46,401 nt of DNA from Alphaproteobacteria bacterium (GTDB lineage: Bacteria > Pseudomonadota > Alphaproteobacteria > GCA-2731375), in the NCBI GenBank assembly GCA_030746635.1, contig JASLMH010000014.1, positions 1 through 46,401 of the forward strand, read 5' to 3'. The notes beneath the pieces were generated by a model. The model saw nothing but the letters and a program-made list of their open reading frames with translations. It searched no databases and had not been told where the DNA came from. Positions 25,592 through 32,922 of this stretch are shown piece after piece; the first letter of the stretch is position 1, and the number at the start of each line of letters is the position of its first letter. The position numbers were made by a program, and so were the translations under genes.

Positions 25592-26238
25592 CGCAGGCCG
25601 AGCGCCATCGCCACCAGAGCCAGCACGAACAGGTCGAACATCGGCGGCGCGGCAATGGCCGTACTGACCCGGGATTCCAGGGTCAGGGTCTGGATGTAAC
25701 CGCTGACACGGTCGATGCCGACGTCGATGATCAGGCTGCGGGTGTTGAACAGCGCACCCAAGTCCTGCGGGTCCGGCAAGGCGTTGCCGCCGTTGACGTC
25801 CGGAAACAGATTTCCGCCGCCGGGCAGTTTCACGAGGAACAGCATGAAGGTGGTGATGGTTTCGGCGCTGTTGCTGTTGATCGTCGGTGCGAACGGCAGG
25901 AAGTCCGATCGGTTGTTGAGCGGAAAATCCTTTACCGCCAATTCCAATGGACCGCTGCTGGATACCGTCAGACCGCCGCTCAAGGTGACCGTCAGGGAGC
26001 CCAGGGGATCCAAATAGCGGGTATCGATGGGGTTGGGTACGGCGAACTTGAACGGCGCCTCGGTATCGTAGATCAGCGTGCCGGCGAAGCTTTCGCCGGT
26101 CTGTACGCCGCTATGCTGGGCCTGGGAAATGGTGCCGGAAAAACCGTAGGTCAGAAGATCCGCGCGGACCGGCATGGCGGCCGTTTGCAGGCCCAGCAGC
26201 AGGATCGCGCCAGCCACGTACTTCCGGAAAGCCGACAT
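25531..26238 (-). CDS. Exported PEP-CTERM-like hypothetical protein
   Basis: A 235-residue protein with a signal peptide (MSAFRKYVAGAILLLGLQTA, cleavage near residue 26, then DLLTYGFSGTISQAQ), a Ser/Thr/Asn-rich beta-type body, and near the C-terminus a hydrophobic helix (FDLFVLALVAMALGLR). The layout resembles PEP-CTERM proteins sorted by exosortase, but the PEP box reads APPMFD and about 18 residues follow the helix, so the sorting signal is degenerate or read through. GGGAG lies well placed before the ATG. The last 61 bp lie antisense to the end of the acyl-CoA dehydrogenase gene. No exosortase is visible in the window. Confidence 0.62.
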   Translation of the reverse strand: MSAFRKYVAGAILLLGLQTAAMPVRADLLTYGFSGTISQAQHSGVQTGESFAGTLIYDTEAPFKFAVPNPIDTRYLDPLGSLTVTLSGGLTVSSSGPLELAVKDFPLNNRSDFLPFAPTINSNSAETITTFMLFLVKLPGGGNLFPDVNGGNALPDPQDLGALFNTRSLIIDVGIDRVSGYIQTLTLESRVSTAIAAPPMFDLFVLALVAMALGLRYSSNTALAMMPRWISFEPP

Positions 26239-26439
26239 CGTCGATCTCCCTTTCCATACCCCCACCAAGCACCCCGGCACCGTGCATTGTCCGCCCGGCC
26301 CATCGCCGCTGTCAAACCATCCGTCACGCGACCGCTTGCAACGTCGCCTCCGTATGCACGCCAAATGCACTGATGGCGGCAGCCACGGCGCCACGCGGCG
26401 CATCGGCGGCCTCGATGCCGCGCGGCACATGCACCGCCT

Positions 26440-27228
26440 CTAGTGGATGGCGCGGGTGCGGAGCTTGGCGGCGGTGGCGACGCCGGCGCCGACGCTGCCG
26501 CTGGCATTGGACCGGGCGCGGGTCTTGGACCGGGCGCGGGCCTTGGCGCGGGTGGTGGGGCTGGCCGGACGGTGCAGCCACCAGGCCTGTTCGCTCAGGG
26601 AGTAGATCGGCCGGTAATGGCGAATGAACCGGTGATCGACGATCCGTTCGACCTGATTGTCCAGGATCAGGATGCGATCGTCGTGGAACACCGCCAGCAC
26701 CGCATGCGGGCTGCGCAGGTTCAGATCCTGCAGGATCACGATGCGCATGCGCTCGGGCGGCACGCCCAGGCGCCGCAGGGTCAGGTATTTGGCGATGGCA
26801 TAGTCCTCGCAATCGCCGAAGCGGCTGAGAAATTGCGCCGGCGTGGCCCAATAGTCCTTCACCCCCCAATTGATCGGGTCGACGATGTACTTGGCCTTGT
26901 TGATGAAGCTGTTCACCGATTGCAGTTGCAGGTCCAGATCCCGGCCTTGCTGTTCGGCGATGAAGCCGTCCCAGCGCTGCTGGTGACAGCGGTTGAACCG
27001 CTTGGACGTGCAGTCGCCGCTGGTGGTGGCCTTCTGCGCGAAATACCGCGCCAGCACGCCGGACCATTTCGGGAAGGAACGCAGGCTCTTGCTGCGCACC
27101 TCGGTGCTGCCGAACAGCGACGGCTTGGCCGCGGCCACGGGTGCGGTGACGGAAAGGGCCACGAGTACGGCCAGAAGCCGCGATGACCCGCGAATACGCC
27201 TAGTGACGTTGTTTGGTGTGTGTGCCAT
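26440..27228 (-). CDS. BTLCP-family transglutaminase-like cysteine peptidase (LapG-like)
   Basis: A 262-residue periplasmic protease candidate. A signal peptide (LLAVLVALSVTAPVAAA) precedes the mature domain. The catalytic triad is Cys140 in FGDCEDYAIAKYLTLR, His175 in SPHAVLAV and Asp190 in ILILDNQ, the arrangement in bacterial transglutaminase-like cysteine proteinases such as LapG, which cleaves large adhesins to release biofilms. An extra Cys pair (residues 73 and 81) may form a disulphide. The C-terminal 35 residues are an unusual Ala/Arg/Lys-rich tail. No LapD-like receptor or large adhesin gene lies nearby. ATG 27228 is preferred because it starts directly before the signal peptide; ATG 27270 is possible. 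Confidence 0.78.
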   Translation of the reverse strand: MAHTPNNVTRRIRGSSRLLAVLVALSVTAPVAAAKPSLFGSTEVRSKSLRSFPKWSGVLARYFAQKATTSGDCTSKRFNRCHQQRWDGFIAEQQGRDLDLQLQSVNSFINKAKYIVDPINWGVKDYWATPAQFLSRFGDCEDYAIAKYLTLRRLGVPPERMRIVILQDLNLRSPHAVLAVFHDDRILILDNQVERIVDHRFIRHYRPIYSLSEQAWWLHRPASPTTRAKARARSKTRARSNASGSVGAGVATAAKLRTRAIH

Positions 27229-27390
27229 GCGTCGCGCCGGAAAACCGGCCCCTCGTGCTTCGCTTGCCATAACACCGAGGTGGTGATGTTAACCATGCTC
27301 CGCCAAGACAATCAAACCGGAATGTGAGAAAGGTCACTGAATCGCGTAAATTTCCGCGATTTTGAAAACGGAATGTTGCATTTCAGGTGT
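27229..27390. other. Intergenic region with an AATCGCG / CGCGATT inverted repeat
   Basis: Between the BTLCP start and the hydrolase relic. A 7-bp perfect inverted repeat (AATCGCG at 27340-27346 and CGCGATT at 27355-27361, 8-nt spacer) is followed on the plus strand by TTTTG. It may be an operator for the BTLCP gene or a weak terminator. No promoter was identified with confidence. Confidence 0.35.
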
Positions 27391-27540
27391 TTCCGGACGG
27401 GATACGCCGCCCGCCGCACGACCGCCAAGATCCCCGGCGCCCGCTTCGTCGAGCTGGACACCGCCAACCACCTGATCCCCGAGGACGATCCCGCCTGGCC
27501 GCGCTTCCTGGCCGAGGTCACCGAAATCCTGGAGAGCTGA
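27391..27540 (+). pseudogene. C-terminal remnant of an alpha/beta hydrolase
   Basis: This short frame reads AKIPGARFVELDTANHLIPE, then DDPAWPRFLAEVTEILES and a stop. The IPGARF...NH pattern is the C-terminal strand, catalytic-His loop and last helix of alpha/beta hydrolases often found in adenylate-cyclase or LuxR-linked proteins. There is no start codon with a ribosome-binding site and nothing of the nucleophile Ser region upstream, so it is a relic about 50 residues long. It marks a former gene displaced or truncated next to the STAND-gene island. Confidence 0.5.
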
Positions 27541-27778
27541 GCCGGTCGCGCCCTGATGTTCGCCGATCGATTCGCCACGCAGCCGCACCGACGGACGAAA
27601 TCCAAGTGAGTCCGCTCCGTACCGGCTATCCGCATTTTCATCCAATCCCATGGTAAGCCATTGATAAAATGATAAATTTTCACTAACAACTTCATTTCAA
27701 ACATATCAAACAAGTCAACTCTTGATTTTGCATGGCGGCTATGGCATCCACTAAGCCGTCATTGCAGGAATTGTGCCT
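27541..27778 (+). promoter_or_regulatory. AT-rich leader and probable promoter of the NACHT gene
   Basis: The stretch about 27640-27730 is visibly poorer in G+C than anything else in the window (runs such as TGATAAATTTTCAC). TTGATA at 27661-27666 could be a -35 element with TAACAA (27684-27689) 17 bp later as a weak -10; a TTGATT at 27722 is another -35 candidate. A tight AGGA lies 9 nt before the chosen ATG. The low G+C suggests recently acquired DNA; AT-rich promoters of this kind often attract H-NS-like silencers. Confidence 0.4.
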
Positions 27779-30700
27779 ATGCCGAGACTTGCCAGCTATT
27801 TCGCGAAACGCGCCCTGACACGGATCGCGCCCGATCTGCCGGATAGTGCCGCGCGGGCCGCCCAGCGAATCCTGGATTTGTTGGACGAAGACGACGGCGT
27901 GCGCGTCGGCGTGGTCAATCAAACCCTCTTCCCCTACAGCGGCTCGGCCGCCTCCGCCAACGCACAACTCAACCGGCTGGTCGGCATCGTGAACAAGACC
28001 GCCCAGGCCAGCGGCTCCAGCCTGCGGATCATGCTATCCGCCGACAAGAAGCTGGGACAGAAACGGCTGCTCTGGTTCGAGGGTCAGGGCGAGGGGCCGG
28101 CCGCCAGTCGCACGCCGGAACTGAGCGGCACGTCGAACCTGATCCAAGACACCAAGGGGATCCCAGCCAGCGGCCCGGCCGTGGTGCTGCTGACCTTCAA
28201 CGAGGCGGAACGGCAGGCCGTCCTCGAAGCTTTCGCTGGCCTCGGACCGCCCCGGCGGTCAACCGTGGATGACATCGACTATACGAGCCTGGGCCGGCTG
28301 GCCGGGCATCTGCTGATCCACCGGCATGGCCACGACCAGGGACAGATCAGTGCCAATGCCGAAACGACCGAGGCGATCCGGCATTGGTCGCCGCGGATGG
28401 TTATCGCCGTGGGCATCGCGGCGGGCCTGAAGGAAGACGAGCAGAGCCTTGGCGACGTGTTGTTGCCGACAGTGGTGCGGGACACGGAAATGCTCCGCAT
28501 CAACGCGGACGGAAGCGAAACCGACCGTAACGGCGAATACCGGGTCTTCACGAAGCTGATCCACCGGATCAAAAACCTGGATTTCGACCGCCCACGGCGG
28601 GAGGAAGATTGGCCGACGATCCATTTCGGTTCCCTGCTCTGTGGCAATCCATTGGTCGATCATGGCCCCAGCCGGCAACAGTTGAAGGCCGACCACCCGG
28701 AGGCGATCGGCTACGAAATGGAATCGGTCGGCGTCGCCGCCGCGGCCGAGCGGGCCGACGTGAAATGGCTGATCGTCAAGGGCATTTCCGATTGGGGCGA
28801 CGGCGACAAGAACCGCGACAAGGCCAAGAACCAAGTTGCCGCCGCGCGCAATGCCGCCGCCGTGGCCCGGGCAATCGTCGACGACGTCTTGCTCGGCACG
28901 TCCCCCCACCCGCCACCGGAAATCAGGCCCAGGGATCTGGCCGAGATACCACGCTCCCAGCTCATTGACGACACCATTGGCGAACCGGCCTCGCTGGACA
29001 AGGAGGCCCCGATGGCATCCGGCGACGGCGTCATGGTCATGGAGTACCTGGAGCATTGGATCGACGATCCCAAGGCGCCGCCGCTGTTCGCGCTGCTGGG
29101 CGAATACGGCATGGGCAAGACCATCACCTGCCAGCGCCTGTATCGGATGCTGCGGGACGCGCACCGGGAAAATCGGGCCAGCCGTGCCGCCCTGTATTTC
29201 GATTTGCGCCATGTCACCGGCCTCGACAAACGGCTGCCATCACTGGCCGAGATCGTCGAGGAGTGCCTGGAGCGGGGGCTGGAGACAACGGGCACGGCAC
29301 ACGGCTTCGGATTGGACCATGTGCTGCAATGGATGGAGGATGGCACCATCGTCATCTTCGATGGCCTGGACGAGGTTCTGGTCAAGCTGACCGGCGCCGA
29401 CGGACAGGTCTTCACCAACACCCTTTTGAAGCTGCTGGCCGAATACCAGGCCCGGCCGACCGCCGGGGCGCCGGCGAAGCTGTTGATTTCCTGCCGCACC
29501 CAGTACTTCCGGACCCTGAGGGACCAGCGCAACCACTTCACCGGGCAAGAACGCGACGACACGACCGCCGAGAGCTACCGCGCCCTGATCCTGCTGCCTC
29601 TGGCGGAGGACCAGGTCACCCGCTACATCGAGAATGCCCTGCCCGGCACCGACCTGGACCGGCTGCTGGAGATGATCCGATCCGTCCATAACCTGACGGA
29701 GCTGACCCAGCGTCCCTACACGCTCAAACTGGTGTCGGAATTCATCCCCGAGATCGAGGCCGACCATCTGGCCGGACGCACCGTCCAGGGCGTGTCCCTG
29801 TACCGCAAGATGGCGCGACGCTGGCTGGAGCGGGACAGCGGCAAGCATCACATCCGACCGCGGGACAAGCTGCGCCTGGCCGCGGACCTTGCCGCCCATC
29901 TCTGGCGTGACGGCGGCGGCGGCCTGGACATCCACCGGATCGAGAACTGGTTTCACCTGTGGCTGGCCGATCAACCCGCCTTGGCCGTCCGCTACGCCAA
30001 GATCGGGCCGGAACAGTTGGAGGAGGACCTGCGCACCGCCACCTTCCTGCGCCGGGAGGATGGCGACGTTGGCTCCTTCCGGTTCGCACACACATCGTTG
30101 CAGGAATTCTTCCTGGCCGACTACCTTTTGGAGGCCATCCGGCGCGACCGGCCCGAGCTGTGGACGATGCCGCTGCCAAGCCGTGAGACCCTGGATTTCC
30201 TCGGCCAGATGCTGCTGGAAGATGGACCCCACGACGCCCTGAGCAAAACCATGCAGGGCTGGCGGGCGCCATATCGCGAAGGCACCAGCGAACTGCTGCT
30301 CGCCTATGCCCTGCGCGCCCGCGCCAGGGGCTGGCCAATGCCGGTGCTGCATGGCATCGATCTGCGGGGCAGCGACCTCTCCGGCTTGGAACTGGGCGAT
30401 CGCGCTGCCGCCCCCCTGGTTCTGGGACCGGCCGACTTCCGCGATGCCACGTTGCGCCGCGCCAGGTTTGCCGGCGTGCAGATGGACGGGGCGGACTTCA
30501 GCGGCGCCAGATTGGAACAGGCGCTGTTCCAGGATTGCCGGCTCAATGGCGCCAAATTCGCCGGGGCCAGTCTCAGCGCGGCGATTTTTCGCCGCTGTCC
30601 GATGAAGGGGACACGATTCGACATGGCGCTGGGCCATCGCCCACGGTTCCTGAAGTGTGCCGATCAGCCGCCGCTCGATTCCGCCGCCGGCCTGATCTCG

Positions 30701-31192
30701 CCGCTCGTCGCGCCCCATCCGGATTGGCCGCGGCTGTCGGGCCGCGCCGGGCTGTCCTGGGAGGCGTTCGTACCCGCCGCCAACGCCTGCGCCTTCAGCC
30801 CCGATGGCAGCCACATCCTATCCGCCGGGGATGACGGCACCCTCCGCCTCTGGGGGGCCGAAAGCGGCGAGGAGATCATGGTGCTGCGCGGCCATGAGAA
30901 CTGGGTCAGGGCCTGCGCCTTCAGCCCCGATGGCGGCCGCATCCTATCCGCCGGGTATGACGGCACCCTCCGCCTCTGGGGGGCCGACAGCGGCAACGCA
31001 ATTCGGGTCCATGGCCATGTTCAAGGCGGCGGAGTCGCGGTCTGGGAGCCGGGCTCAAATCGCGTGATTTCCGTCACGGGCGAGGCATGGCGCGTCCTGA
31101 ATTGGCGGCTACGGGAAGTGCAAGGCGTCGATGCCTTGTTGCCGCTGGATAGCTGCGGCCCTCTCGCCTCGCCGGACGAGCGGGCCGCCTAG
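27779..31192 (+). CDS. STAND/NLR-like defence protein: nucleoside phosphorylase-NACHT-pentapeptide-WD40
   Basis: A 1137-residue single-gene sensor. Residues 1-110 are an unclassified N-terminal domain. Residues 132-370 are a PNP/MTAN-like nucleosidase, with Glu315 (YEMESVG) and Asp338 (GISDWGDGD) 23 apart as in E. coli MTAN. The NACHT-type ATPase has Walker A GEYGMGKT (441-448) and Walker B TIVIFDGLDE (523-532), followed by a winged-helix and helical region to about 850. Residues 857-948 are pentapeptide repeats (ADFSG, ARLEQ, ALFQD type), and 1003 onward are two strong and one degenerate WD40 repeats. In known STAND immune proteins the repeats sense a phage product and NACHT oligomerisation switches on the effector; PNP-type effectors of defence systems destroy ATP or other nucleotides. 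The last 4 bp overlap the convergent synthetase gene. GTG 27773 is the alternative start. Confidence 0.85.
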   Translation: MPRLASYFAKRALTRIAPDLPDSAARAAQRILDLLDEDDGVRVGVVNQTLFPYSGSAASANAQLNRLVGIVNKTAQASGSSLRIMLSADKKLGQKRLLWFEGQGEGPAASRTPELSGTSNLIQDTKGIPASGPAVVLLTFNEAERQAVLEAFAGLGPPRRSTVDDIDYTSLGRLAGHLLIHRHGHDQGQISANAETTEAIRHWSPRMVIAVGIAAGLKEDEQSLGDVLLPTVVRDTEMLRINADGSETDRNGEYRVFTKLIHRIKNLDFDRPRREEDWPTIHFGSLLCGNPLVDHGPSRQQLKADHPEAIGYEMESVGVAAAAERADVKWLIVKGISDWGDGDKNRDKAKNQVAAARNAAAVARAIVDDVLLGTSPHPPPEIRPRDLAEIPRSQLIDDTIGEPASLDKEAPMASGDGVMVMEYLEHWIDDPKAPPLFALLGEYGMGKTITCQRLYRMLRDAHRENRASRAALYFDLRHVTGLDKRLPSLAEIVEECLERGLETTGTAHGFGLDHVLQWMEDGTIVIFDGLDEVLVKLTGADGQVFTNTLLKLLAEYQARPTAGAPAKLLISCRTQYFRTLRDQRNHFTGQERDDTTAESYRALILLPLAEDQVTRYIENALPGTDLDRLLEMIRSVHNLTELTQRPYTLKLVSEFIPEIEADHLAGRTVQGVSLYRKMARRWLERDSGKHHIRPRDKLRLAADLAAHLWRDGGGGLDIHRIENWFHLWLADQPALAVRYAKIGPEQLEEDLRTATFLRREDGDVGSFRFAHTSLQEFFLADYLLEAIRRDRPELWTMPLPSRETLDFLGQMLLEDGPHDALSKTMQGWRAPYREGTSELLLAYALRARARGWPMPVLHGIDLRGSDLSGLELGDRAAAPLVLGPADFRDATLRRARFAGVQMDGADFSGARLEQALFQDCRLNGAKFAGASLSAAIFRRCPMKGTRFDMALGHRPRFLKCADQPPLDSAAGLISPLVAPHPDWPRLSGRAGLSWEAFVPAANACAFSPDGSHILSAGDDGTLRLWGAESGEEIMVLRGHENWVRACAFSPDGGRILSAGYDGTLRLWGADSGNAIRVHGHVQGGGVAVWEPGSNRVISVTGEAWRVLNWRLREVQGVDALLPLDSCGPLASPDERAA
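30785..30994 (+). repeat. Two near-identical 84-bp WD40-coding repeats
   Basis: Positions 30785-30868 and 30911-30994 match almost base for base, with about five differences, at a 126-bp (42-codon) period equal to one WD40 unit. The shared protein block begins ACAFSPDG and ends DGTLRLWGA. The near-identity at DNA level points to a recent duplication or gene conversion within the sensor region. Confidence 0.85.
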
Positions 31193-32829
31193 CCGCCCCC
31201 GGTGGCCTCCGCGCGCAACTCGACGCGGCGGATCTTGCCGGAGATGGTTTTCGGCAGGGCCTCGCGGTATTCGATCTCGCGGGGGTATTTGTAGGGCGCC
31301 GTGTGGTTCTTGACGAAATCCTGGATCTCGGCGGTCAGCTCGTCCGAGCCTTGGTAGCCTTCGGCCAGGATGACGTAGGCCTTGACGATTTCGCCGCGCA
31401 GTTCGTCGGGCTTGCCCACCACGGCGGATTCCGCCACCGCCGGGTGCTCGACCAAGGCGCTTTCGACCTCGAACGGACTGATCCGGTAGCCGGCCGAGGA
31501 GATGATGTCGTCGGCCCGGCCGACGAACCAGATATAGCCGTCCGCATCCCGGGTCGCCGTGTCGCCGGTGTAGTACCAGCCGTTGCGGAAGGATTTCGCC
31601 GTCGCCTCGTCGTCGCGGAAATAGCCGTCGAACAGGCCCGGCGGGTGCGCCTCGGTCAGCCTGACCGCGATATGGCCGACGGTGTCGTCGTCGACGATGT
31701 TGCCGTCGTCGTCGATGATGCCGATGTCGATGCCCGGCACCGGCTTGCCCATGGAGCCGGGGCGGATCTCCATGCCGGGGTAGTTGGCGACGATGTTCAC
31801 CGTCTCCGTCTGGCCATAGCCGTCGTGCACATCGCAGCCCGTGGCCGCCTTCCAGGCCCGCATGGCCTCGGGGTTCAGGGGCTCGCCGGCGCCGATGCAA
31901 TGGCGCAGGGAGCCTAGGTCATAGCCCGAGACATCGGTCTGGGCGAAGATCCGGTAGACCGTGGGCGGGGCGCAGAAGGTACTGACCTTGCAGCGCTCGA
32001 TCAGCTTCAGGTGCATCTCCGCATCGAAGCCCTCGGCGTCGTAGAGCAGGATGGCGGCGCCGGCGATGATCTGCGGAAACACGATACCCCAGGCCGCCTT
32101 GGCCCAGCCGGTATCGGTCAGGGTCCAATGCACGTCGTCCTGGCGCAAATCCATCCAGTAGCGGCCGGTGATGCTGTGGGCCAGGCCATAGGCGTTGTCG
32201 CGCACCACCATTTTCGGCATCGAGGTGGTGCCGGAGGTGAAATAGATCAGCAGCGGATCGTCGGCCCGGGTGGGGGGCACCCCTCCGCGGTCGAACTGGT
32301 CCGAAGCGGCGGCGCAGGCGCTGTCCAGCGAGGTCCAGCCCTGCCGTTCCGCGCCGATGATGATCAGGTGTTCCAGGGTCGGGCAGTTGGGCTTGGCCGC
32401 CTCGACCTTCTCGGCGTGCTCGGCGGTGACGATGGCCAGCTTGGCGCCGGAGCGGTTGACCCGGTATTCGATGTCGTGGGCGGTCAGCAGGTTGGTCCCC
32501 GGCATCGCCACCACGCCGGTCTTGCCGCAGCCGAACAGCACCTGGTGGAAGGCCGGGATGCGGGCGATCATCACGAAGGCGAAATCGCCCTTGGCGGCGC
32601 CCAGGTCGGTCAGCACGTTGGCGAAGCGGTTGGCGGCGCCGTTCAGTTCGGAATAGCTGACATGCTCGATGGTCTCGCCGCTCTGGTCGACGGCGATCAG
32701 GGCGGTCTTGTCGGCCTCCGCCGCGCGCTTCGCCAAAATGTCGAAGGCGAAGTTGAAATCCTCGGGGATATCCAACTCGAATGCGTCGCGGGCGGCCTGG
32801 TAGTCGAACGGAGCCTGGGTCTCGCTCAT
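31189..32829 (-). CDS. AMP-dependent acyl-CoA synthetase (medium-chain type)
   Basis: A 546-residue ANL-superfamily ligase that activates a carboxylic acid through an acyl-adenylate to its CoA thioester. The P-loop-like motif is YFTSGTTSMPKM, the A5 region is DGYGQTETVNIVANYPGM, then WYYTGDTATRDADGYIWFVGRADD and the C-terminal lysine motif LPKTISGKIRR. The overall pattern resembles medium-chain ACSM-type synthetases. GGGGGAG lies just before the ATG. It is convergent with, and overlaps by 4 bp, the NACHT gene. Substrate unknown. Confidence 0.9.
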   Translation of the reverse strand: MSETQAPFDYQAARDAFELDIPEDFNFAFDILAKRAAEADKTALIAVDQSGETIEHVSYSELNGAANRFANVLTDLGAAKGDFAFVMIARIPAFHQVLFGCGKTGVVAMPGTNLLTAHDIEYRVNRSGAKLAIVTAEHAEKVEAAKPNCPTLEHLIIIGAERQGWTSLDSACAAASDQFDRGGVPPTRADDPLLIYFTSGTTSMPKMVVRDNAYGLAHSITGRYWMDLRQDDVHWTLTDTGWAKAAWGIVFPQIIAGAAILLYDAEGFDAEMHLKLIERCKVSTFCAPPTVYRIFAQTDVSGYDLGSLRHCIGAGEPLNPEAMRAWKAATGCDVHDGYGQTETVNIVANYPGMEIRPGSMGKPVPGIDIGIIDDDGNIVDDDTVGHIAVRLTEAHPPGLFDGYFRDDEATAKSFRNGWYYTGDTATRDADGYIWFVGRADDIISSAGYRISPFEVESALVEHPAVAESAVVGKPDELRGEIVKAYVILAEGYQGSDELTAEIQDFVKNHTAPYKYPREIEYREALPKTISGKIRRVELRAEATGGG

Positions 32830-32922
32830 GATCTGTGCTCCCCCTTCCTTTTCGTCGCTGCGTCGTTTTCTCGCGGTTGCCGGCCAGCCTAAAGCGACAG
32901 TGCCGGGGCGGGCAAGGCGATC

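Noticed and set aside
26324-26439. Minus-strand reading of about 38 codons after the BTLCP stop, ending SAFGVHTEATLQAVA
   Set aside because: It looks somewhat protein-like but no family is recognised and there is no start; it may be a relic or chance.
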